Assembly: GCA_015062715.1 (NCBI GenBank)
Contig: SUUD01000012.1
Coordinates: 1 to 18,905, forward strand
Length of the DNA stretch: 18,905 nt
Direction: 5' to 3'
Origin: Olsenella sp.
Lineage (GTDB): Bacteria > Actinomycetota > Coriobacteriia > Coriobacteriales > Atopobiaceae
In this document: piece after piece, positions 14,029-18,905 of the stretch
Position numbering within the stretch: position 1 is the first letter of the stretch
Layout of the letters: every line of letters starts with the position of its first letter
Notes under the pieces: generated by a model
What the model was told of the DNA's origin: nothing
Database searches by the model: none
What the model saw: only the letters and a program-made list of their open reading frames with translations
Made by a program: the position numbers and the translations under genes

Positions 14029-14766
14029 ATGAGAACCTCGCCCTTCCTCGAGGGCGTGCGGGATGGCATCCCCATCGCGCTCGGCTACTTCGCCGTAGCT
14101 TTCTCGCTGGGTATCGCGGCGCGCAACGCCGGCCTCGACGCGCTCCAGGCCTTCGTGGCGAGTGCCATGAACCTGGCCAGCGCCGGCGAGTACGCGGGCT
14201 TCTCTGCCATCGCCGCCAGTGCGAGCTACCTGGAGGTGGCCTTCGTCACGCTGGTCACCAACGCGCGCTACTTCCTCATGGGTGCCTCGCTGGCGCAGCG
14301 CTTCGACCCGGACGAGTCCACGCTCAACCGCATCGGCGTGGGCTACGGCATCACCGACGAGATCTTTGGCATCGCCATCGCGCGTCCCGCGCCCCTGGTG
14401 CCGGCTTATTCCTACGGCGCCATCGCCATCGCCATGCCCGCCTGGGCAACCGGCACGTCATTGGGCGTGATTGCCGGCAATGCCCTGCCCGCCAACGTGG
14501 TGGCGGCGCTGTCGGTGTCGCTCTTCGGCATGTTCCTGGCCATCATCATGCCCGAGGCCCGCAAGAGCCGCGTGGTGCTCGCCTGCGTGATAGCGGGCTT
14601 TGTGAGCAGCTACGCCTTTGGCGTGCTGGTGCCCCTCACGGCAGCCTGGACGCCGGGCACGCGCACCATCGTCCTCACCGTCGTGATCGCGGGCATCGCC
14701 GCCCTCGTGGCGCCCGTGCCCGATGACGACGCCCCAGCGGGGGAGGAGGCCACGGATGCCCGATAG
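14029..14766 (+). CDS. azlC: Branched-chain amino acid exporter large subunit, AzlC family
   Basis: The 245-residue protein begins MRTSPFLEGVRDGIPIALGY (1-20) and continues FAVAFSLGIAAR, the standard AzlC opening. It has about seven hydrophobic segments. Conserved stretches include SAMNLASAGEYAG, TLVTNARYFLMGASL and GYGITDEIFGIA. AzlC pairs with the small AzlD to export branched-chain amino acids. I start at ATG 14029, with AGGAA 6 bases upstream. An in-frame TTG at 14011, preceded by GGAGG at 4 bases, would add six residues and is a real alternative. The 3' end overlaps azlD by 11 bases, indicating translational coupling. The azlD Shine-Dalgarno (GGGGGAGGAGG) lies inside this gene. Confidence 0.92.
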   Translation: MRTSPFLEGVRDGIPIALGYFAVAFSLGIAARNAGLDALQAFVASAMNLASAGEYAGFSAIAASASYLEVAFVTLVTNARYFLMGASLAQRFDPDESTLNRIGVGYGITDEIFGIAIARPAPLVPAYSYGAIAIAMPAWATGTSLGVIAGNALPANVVAALSVSLFGMFLAIIMPEARKSRVVLACVIAGFVSSYAFGVLVPLTAAWTPGTRTIVLTVVIAGIAALVAPVPDDDAPAGEEATDAR

Positions 14767-15058
14767 GATCTGGGCCTCGATCTTCGTCATGGCCGCCGTC
14801 ACCATTGCCATCCGCGTGACGCCGGTGACCTTCATGCGCAAGCCGGTGGAGAACCGCTTCGTGCGGTCGTTCCTCACCTACGTGCCCTACGTCACGCTTG
14901 CCGTCATGACCTTCCCGGCCATCGTGGACTCGGCGGGCACGCCCCTTGCCGGCGCCGTGGCGCTCGTGGTGGGCATCGTCATCGCGTGGTTTGGGGCGGG
15001 GCTTCCCGTGGTGGCCGCGGTCTGCTCGGTCGTTGCCTTCCTGCTGGCCCTGCTCTAG
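14756..15058 (+). CDS. azlD: Branched-chain amino acid exporter small subunit, AzlD family
   Basis: This 100-residue hydrophobic protein has about four helices. The family signature appears near the N-terminus: IAIRVTPVTFMRK (18-30), then VRSFLTYVPYVTLAVMTFPA (36-55). AzlD is the small partner of AzlC in branched-chain amino acid efflux. The start is ATG 14756, because GGGAGGAGG lies 6 bases upstream and homologues begin near here; an upstream in-frame ATG at 14723 has no such support. It overlaps azlC by 11 bases and is followed 41 bases later by the deformylase-like gene on the same strand. Confidence 0.92.
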   Translation: MPDRIWASIFVMAAVTIAIRVTPVTFMRKPVENRFVRSFLTYVPYVTLAVMTFPAIVDSAGTPLAGAVALVVGIVIAWFGAGLPVVAAVCSVVAFLLALL

Positions 15059-15099
15059 GCTTCAAGACGGACAACAACTCCAAGGAAGGGAGTTCGCAC

Positions 15100-15519
15100 A
15101 TGATCAGAGAGCTCGTTCGTGATGAGGCCATCCTCTCCACGCCCTGCGAGAAGGCCACGGCAGACGACGCTGAGCTGGCGCAGGACCTCATTGACACCGT
15201 CCGCTCGCTCGACGACGGCGCCTGCCTGGCCGCCAACCAGCTTGGCGTGACCAAGGCCATGTTCGTCTACCTGGACGACGACGGCGAGGCCCACGTCATG
15301 CTCAACCCGCGCATCCTCATGGGCCTTGGCGCCTCGCGGGTGCAGGAGGGCTGCCTCACGCGCGACGAGATCGTCACCGTGCGCCGCTTCTCCAAGATCA
15401 AGGTGTCCTACGACGAGCTGGTCGACGGTGCGCTCAAGCCGCGCAAGCGCGACTTCACCGGATGGGTGGCGCAGATGATCCAGCATATGGTCGACCACTG
15501 CGCGGGCAAGCTGGTCTGA
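15100..15519 (+). CDS. Short peptide-deformylase-like protein lacking the catalytic Glu
   Basis: The 139-residue protein aligns by motif order with the short (about 136-residue) deformylase branch seen in Firmicutes and relatives. Motif 1 is GACLAANQ (40-47). Motif 2 is EGCLT (83-87), with the metal-binding Cys85. Motif 3 is QHMVDH (128-133), with metal-ligand His129 and His133. In active deformylases motif 3 is QHExDH. Here Met130 (ATG codon) replaces the general-base Glu, so normal removal of formyl groups from nascent peptides is doubtful. Metal binding could persist. The start is ATG 15100 with AAGGGAG 7 bases upstream. It lies 41 bases after azlD and may be cotranscribed. Loss or change of function is inference. 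Confidence 0.85.
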   Translation: MIRELVRDEAILSTPCEKATADDAELAQDLIDTVRSLDDGACLAANQLGVTKAMFVYLDDDGEAHVMLNPRILMGLGASRVQEGCLTRDEIVTVRRFSKIKVSYDELVDGALKPRKRDFTGWVAQMIQHMVDHCAGKLV

Positions 15520-15591
15520 CGGCCGTTCCCTTGGCGCTTGCCGGCCCATCGGCCGCAGGAGGGTGACGGCTTGGCGGAGGGCCGCGGCGCA

Positions 15592-15605
15592 CCGCAGGCC
15601 TGCGG
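15592..15605. repeat. 14-bp perfect palindrome at the end of rlmKL
   Basis: CCGCAGGCCTGCGG is fully self-complementary and ends one base from the rlmKL stop codon, between two convergent genes. It may be part of a terminator for either gene, but there is no T-run. Confidence 0.3.
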
Positions 15606-15606
15606 G

Positions 15607-17727
15607 CTAGCGCTCTCGGCAGATCAGCCAGCAGCGGTGGACCTTGGGCGTGCGCCCGAAGTCATGGGGGATGGTCTGAGGCGTGACCTCCCTGGCGACA
15701 AGGCCGGGGATGTCCGGGGTCTCGGCACGGGACCCGCCCACGAGCACCAGCGTGCCCTGGTCGCCGAGAAGCGCGGACAGCCCCGCCAGCCGCTCGTCGG
15801 TCAGTGCGGCGACGTCGGCATAGATGAGGTCGTAGCTTGCCTTGGGCGGCACGGAGCGCTCGAGGCGGTGCTGCTTTCCCGTGAAGCCGTTGGCCGCGAG
15901 GTTGCGCCGGGCCCAGTCGAGGTAGGAGGACGCTGAGTCCACGGTCGTGGTGCCCGTGGCGCCGCCCGCCGCGGCGACGGCGGCCGGGATGCCGGCGTAG
16001 GAGCCCAGCGAGAGGAAGCGCGCCCCCTGGGCCCGCTCGCGCAGCAGCTCGCGAACCGGCCGCAGGTCGAGGGGCATGCCGGTGTCGCGCTTGGCGGCCA
16101 GGTTGACCTCGAAGGAGAGCCCTGACTCCTGGGCGTAGACGATGTGGGCGTCGCCCCCCGGCACCACGACGTTTCCCCGGTCGACGTCGAGGACGGCGGA
16201 GACCAGCGCCAGCGCGTCGGCGAGGCGCCTGGCCGCGCGGTCGGCGTCGATCGTCGCCGGAGCGGGGCGCTCCTCGACGCGCACGTGGCGCGCGCCCGTG
16301 CTGGCGTCGACGAAGAGGTCGACCGAAACCGCGTAGTCGGGCAGGTCAGCATCGTAGATGCGATAGCAGCTCACGGCCGCGCGACGCGCCCACTTGGCAC
16401 GCTCCTTCGCGACCTTGCGCAGGCGCGAGGCAAACTGCTCGCTGGTGCGCTCGGCCACGGCGACGCTGCGCTGCGTGCCGGCCAGCGACACGAGGCTCAC
16501 CTCGCATGCGTTCACCGCGATGGCGTCATAGAGGCGCACGCACGCCTCGATGGGACCGTTGAAGCAGGGCAGGGTCTGGCTTGCGGCCATCCCGAGGGCG
16601 GTGTCGATGCCGGCGTCGGGCGTGATGGCCACGAGGCGCCACCCATCTGGCAGGCCACCAATCCCCGCCGCCAGGGCGGCGTAGGTCTCAGGCAGCTGGG
16701 AGGCGTCCTGGAGGCGCAGGCCATAGGGCGGGTTGGTGGCGACAAGGCCCAGAGGGGGCATTGCCCCGCAGGACGCCTCGAGGCGCGCCTGCAGCGTCGA
16801 GGCGTCGGCGACCTCGAGGCGGATCAGGTCGGCGACGCCGGCGCGGCTCGCGTTGGAGCGGGCGATCTCCACGGCACGCGGGTCGAGGTCGCCCGCAAGG
16901 ATGGCGTTGCCGCATCGGGCACGTCCGGCCTCGGCACGTCGCCTGGCCTCGGCCGTCAGCTCCTCCCACGTGCGCTCGTCGTGCTGAGCCCAGCCCTCGA
17001 AGCCCCAGCGCGTCCGCAGGATGCCCGGTGCGACGTCGGCCGCGATGAGGGCGGCCTCGATGGCGAGGGTGCCCGAGCCGCACAGGGGGTCGGCAAGGGC
17101 CGCGCCCGCATGCGCCAGGGTTTCCCATCCCGCGGCGAGCAGCATGCCTGCCGCGAGGGTCTCCTTGAGCGGGGCCTCGGTCTGGACGCCCTGCTCGCGG
17201 TAGCCGCGGCGATGCAGCGACGGGCCCGAGAGGTTGAGGTAGAGGGTGGCATGGCTCTTGTGCAGCGACACGTCCACGGAGAGGTCGGGGTCGTGCGCGT
17301 CGACGCCCGGCCGCTCTCCGCGCACCTGACGCAGCCGGTCGCAGAGGGCGTCCTTGACCTTGAGGGCGGTGAACTGCGTGTTGCGCAGGCTGGGATTGGT
17401 GCCGTGGGCCTGCACGGAGATGGTCGCCCCGGCCGGCACGTGCCTCTCCCAGGGAAGGCGCACCACGCCCGCGTAGAGCGCGTCGGCGTCACGGGCGTCC
17501 AGGCGCGCCAGGACCAGCTGGACGCGAGTGGCGACGCGGCTCCACAGGCAGGCCCGGTAGGCGTCGGCGAGGTTGCCGAAGAGGGCCACCCCTCCCTTGA
17601 GGGGGCGGACCCGCCGCAGGCCGAGCCCCTTGAGCTCGCGCGCGAGGACTGCCTCGAAGCCTGCCGCGCAGCGCGCGAAGAGCTCGAGGTCGCAGCCGTC
17701 GTTGCCGTTGTGGCGTCTCGTTTTCAT
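15607..17727 (-). CDS. rlmL: Bifunctional 23S rRNA methyltransferase RlmKL-like, RlmK half degenerate
   Basis: The 706-residue protein matches RlmKL (about 702 residues in E. coli) along its length. The N-terminus (1-175) has the THUMP region. The RlmL domain has the SAM-binding DPLCGSGT (213-220) and catalytic NPPYG (332-336), for m2G2445. The RlmK half starts with YRIYDADLPDYAVSVD (455-470), then DTGMPLDLRPVR (548-559), SLGSYAGIPAAVA (573-585) and TTTVDSASSYLDWARRNLAANG (594-615, quoted in part). In E. coli the next block contains DPPTFSNSK and an extended helix; here YDLIYADVAAL (632-642) runs straight into the next strand, so the catalytic segment is missing. The m7G2069 activity is therefore doubtful. 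It lies 28 bases after xpt on the same strand. There is no clear Shine-Dalgarno, which suggests read-through translation. Confidence 0.9.
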   Translation of the reverse strand: MKTRRHNGNDGCDLELFARCAAGFEAVLARELKGLGLRRVRPLKGGVALFGNLADAYRACLWSRVATRVQLVLARLDARDADALYAGVVRLPWERHVPAGATISVQAHGTNPSLRNTQFTALKVKDALCDRLRQVRGERPGVDAHDPDLSVDVSLHKSHATLYLNLSGPSLHRRGYREQGVQTEAPLKETLAAGMLLAAGWETLAHAGAALADPLCGSGTLAIEAALIAADVAPGILRTRWGFEGWAQHDERTWEELTAEARRRAEAGRARCGNAILAGDLDPRAVEIARSNASRAGVADLIRLEVADASTLQARLEASCGAMPPLGLVATNPPYGLRLQDASQLPETYAALAAGIGGLPDGWRLVAITPDAGIDTALGMAASQTLPCFNGPIEACVRLYDAIAVNACEVSLVSLAGTQRSVAVAERTSEQFASRLRKVAKERAKWARRAAVSCYRIYDADLPDYAVSVDLFVDASTGARHVRVEERPAPATIDADRAARRLADALALVSAVLDVDRGNVVVPGGDAHIVYAQESGLSFEVNLAAKRDTGMPLDLRPVRELLRERAQGARFLSLGSYAGIPAAVAAAGGATGTTTVDSASSYLDWARRNLAANGFTGKQHRLERSVPPKASYDLIYADVAALTDERLAGLSALLGDQGTLVLVGGSRAETPDIPGLVAREVTPQTIPHDFGRTPKVHRCWLICRER

Positions 17728-17755
17728 GGGGCGCGCGGCGGGTGACGGGCCGGTC

Positions 17756-18334
17756 CTAGTGACGGAAGGTGATCGTACCGGTGGCGGGGTCCATGTCGTC
17801 GACGATGGCGAGCGACTCGAGGTGGTAGCCGCGCTCGCGGATCTTGGCGCCGCCCGGCTGGAAGCCCTTCTCGACCGCGATGCCGATGCCCTCGACGGTG
17901 GCGCCCGCCTGCTCGCAGATGTCGAGCAGGCCCTCGAGCGCGCAGCCGTTGGCCAGGAAGTCGTCGACGATCAGGACGTGGTCGTCGGGACCCAGGAAGC
18001 GGCGCGACATGACCACGTCGTAGACGCGCTTGTGCGTGAACGAGGTGATCTTGCAGGTGTACATCTCGCCGTCGATGTTGATGGTCTGCGACTTCTTCGC
18101 AAAGACGACGGGCACGCCAAAGTGACGCGCCGCCTCGATGGCGATCGCGATGCCCGACGCCTCGATGGTGATGACCTTGTTGATGGGCTGCCCCGCGAAC
18201 AGGCGCTTGAACTCGGCGCCCAGCTGGTCGAGGAGCGTGGAGTCGATCTGGTGGTTGAGGAAGCTGTCGACCTTGAGGACGCCACCCTCCTTGACCACGC
18301 CGTCCTTCATGATGCGCTGTTCAAGCAGTTCCAT
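17756..18334 (-). CDS. xpt: Xanthine phosphoribosyltransferase
   Basis: The 192-residue protein has the Xpt fold throughout. MELLEQRIMKDG opens it, VITIEASGIAIA (54-65) binds the base/ribose, and LIVDDFLANGCAL (121-133) is the PRPP loop, with the FLANG variant typical of Xpt. The length is that of Bacillus-type Xpt (about 194). It converts xanthine and PRPP to XMP in the cytoplasm for purine salvage. AAGGGTG about 7 bases before ATG 18334 is the Shine-Dalgarno. It heads an operon with rlmKL. In Bacillus xpt is controlled by a guanine riboswitch; I looked for the conserved purine-aptamer core in the leader and did not find it. Confidence 0.95.
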   Translation of the reverse strand: MELLEQRIMKDGVVKEGGVLKVDSFLNHQIDSTLLDQLGAEFKRLFAGQPINKVITIEASGIAIAIEAARHFGVPVVFAKKSQTINIDGEMYTCKITSFTHKRVYDVVMSRRFLGPDDHVLIVDDFLANGCALEGLLDICEQAGATVEGIGIAVEKGFQPGGAKIRERGYHLESLAIVDDMDPATGTITFRH

Positions 18335-18364
18335 GTGTCACACCCTTGGGTCGAGGCTGTAAAG

Positions 18365-18392
18365 GGCCGCACCTGCGGCCTTCACAATACTA
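18365..18392 (-). promoter_or_regulatory. Putative xpt -10 box and 5'-leader hairpin
   Basis: On the minus strand TAGTAT (18392-18387) is a plausible -10. The expected start of transcription would fall at about 18380, exactly where a perfect stem begins: GGCCGCA (18380-18374) pairs with TGCGGCC (18371-18365). A hairpin at the very 5' end of the mRNA could protect it from decay. No good -35 is seen. In the rest of the 168-bp xpt/feo gap there is also an imperfect inverted repeat at 18421-18446. Confidence 0.3.
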
Positions 18393-18458
18393 TCAGTTTT
18401 GGCCGTAAGGAGGATGTTGGCAGGTGTCCCCGCGTGCGGGTGCCTGAGTTAGAAGTGG

Positions 18459-18466
18459 TATACACT
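18459..18466 (+). promoter_or_regulatory. Putative -10 of the feoAB gene
   Basis: The sequence reads TATACACT, preceded by GTGG. It can be read as an extended -10 (TGG-TATACA) or as TACACT, the hexamer also found upstream of two other genes here. It overlaps the left arm of an inverted repeat, as expected for a repressible promoter. The distance to ATG 18503 is about 37 bases. Confidence 0.4.
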
Positions 18467-18496
18467 CCATTCGGTCAGATTACGTCCGAATGGAGT
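18464..18496. promoter_or_regulatory. 11-bp inverted repeat in the feoAB leader (operator or SD-sequestering hairpin)
   Basis: ACTCCATTCGG (18464-18474) is exactly inverted as CCGAATGGAGT (18486-18496) around an 11-base spacer. The half-site centres are 22 bp apart, about two helical turns. The left arm touches the putative -10. The right arm contains the TGGAG Shine-Dalgarno of the feoAB gene (7 bases before ATG 18503). It could be a protein operator for an iron-responsive repressor, or, if transcribed, a stem hiding the ribosome-binding site. It does not match the classic IdeR/DtxR or Fur box by eye. Confidence 0.7.
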
Positions 18497-18502
18497 ATCA
18501 GC

Positions 18503-18905
18503 ATGGCAGACAAGGTCCCGGGCACGCTCTCCGGGCTGGAGATTGGTGACACCGCGGTCGTGACCGAGGTGGGTGGCGAGGGCGCGCTGCGCCAGCACTT
18601 CCTCGACATGGGGGTCATTCCCGGCGCGCGCATGACGCTGGTGAAGTACGCCCCGCTGGGCGACCCCATGGAGTTCCTCGTCCACGGCTACGCGCTCACG
18701 CTGCGCGTCGACGAGGCGAGCCGCATCGCCTGCGAGCCCGCGCAGCCGCGCGACCACCGCGAGCCCGTCGTGCCGGCCGTCGCGACCGAGCACCCCGGCC
18801 TAGGCGAGGGCGGCCGCTTCCACGTCAAGGCCACCGAGCACCCCCTGCCCGAGGGGACGACGCTTACCTTCGCCCTCGCCGGCAACCAGAACTGCGGCAA
18901 GACCA
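18503..18905 (+). CDS. feoB: FeoA-FeoB fusion, ferrous iron transporter (partial, 5' end)
   Basis: The first 134 codons are visible and the gene runs off the right edge. Residues 7-78 form a FeoA (SH3-like) domain: LSGLEIGDTAVVTEVGG, then LRQHFLDMGVIPGARMTLVK (29-48), which is diagnostic. A linker (about 79-118) leads to the FeoB GTPase domain, starting LTFALAGNQNCGKT (121-134). GNQNCGKT is the G1/P-loop, with Cys in the position usually filled by Ser. FeoB is a membrane Fe(II) transporter with a cytoplasmic G domain, and FeoA is its small partner, here fused at the N-terminus. The start is ATG 18503 with TGGAG 7 bases upstream. Iron-responsive control is likely through the inverted repeat immediately upstream. 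Confidence 0.9.
   Translation, partial: MADKVPGTLSGLEIGDTAVVTEVGGEGALRQHFLDMGVIPGARMTLVKYAPLGDPMEFLVHGYALTLRVDEASRIACEPAQPRDHREPVVPAVATEHPGLGEGGRFHVKATEHPLPEGTTLTFALAGNQNCGKT

Noticed and set aside
14723..14755. Upstream ATG at 14723 as the azlD start
   Set aside because: There is no Shine-Dalgarno at suitable spacing, it would deepen the overlap with azlC, and homologues begin near ATG 14756, which has a strong ribosome-binding site.
14986..15099. N-terminal extension of the deformylase-like protein from 14986
   Set aside because: The extension is out of frame with azlD and overlaps it. ATG 15100 has an excellent Shine-Dalgarno, and the family starts with MIR-x-(L/I)V.
16144..17745. 533-codon plus-strand frame opposite rlmKL
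   Set aside because: The opposite strand encodes full-length RlmKL motifs; this frame has no recognisable motif and antisense-like composition.
18335..18502. Guanine/xanthine riboswitch upstream of xpt
   Set aside because: I searched the leader for the purine aptamer core and its flanking stem pattern and saw neither. The leader is only about 50 bases if the -10 at 18387-18392 is right, which is too short.

Overview
The window is GC-rich, densely packed bacterial DNA with Shine-Dalgarno starts (GGAGG-type, including TTG starts). The gene content suggests a host-associated actinomycete of the class Coriobacteriia, for example an Olsenella/Atopobiaceae-like organism: a FeoA-FeoB fusion, AzlCD, short deformylase-like and xpt-rlmKL genes, and paired surface polysaccharide deacetylases. 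The lineage is an inference from composition and gene content, not from a marker gene.

Layout. The left edge holds the N-terminus of a Tat-type lipoprotein (minus strand), probably a solute-binding protein. After 366 bp of non-coding DNA comes an MFS transporter (plus), convergent with a two-gene minus-strand operon: M3 oligoendopeptidase, then a small four-helix membrane protein, coupled by an ATGA overlap. Next is a second ATGA-coupled minus-strand pair, a YtrA-type GntR regulator and a DUF1648/DUF5808 membrane protein. It is divergent from a CPBP intramembrane protease, which looks like a regulated envelope-stress or peptide-immunity cassette.

Positions 6.7-11.4 kb form a cell-envelope block. 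Two paralogous membrane-anchored polysaccharide deacetylases flank a DUF1232 protein and a glycosyltransferase-2/GtrA fusion. The first deacetylase and the DUF1232 gene converge on a 137-bp perfect palindrome whose arms reach into both 3' ends. A good intrinsic terminator follows the second deacetylase. A 164-bp element with 36-bp perfect inverted ends then leads into a DUF559-like nuclease-fold gene of somewhat lower GC.

The right part holds a monoacylglycerol-lipase-like hydrolase, azlC-azlD plus a short peptide-deformylase homologue that lacks its catalytic Glu, and a minus-strand operon xpt-rlmKL in which the RlmK half lacks its DPPTFS segment. The window ends inside a FeoA-FeoB fusion gene. 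An 11-bp inverted repeat lies in its leader, overlaps the likely -10 and covers the Shine-Dalgarno.

Most notable for follow-up are the giant palindrome, the inverted-repeat element beside the nuclease-like gene, the feo leader repeat, the two enzymes with missing catalytic motifs, and the regulator/SdpI-like/CPBP cassette. I see no CRISPR array, tRNA, rRNA or complete transposase gene.
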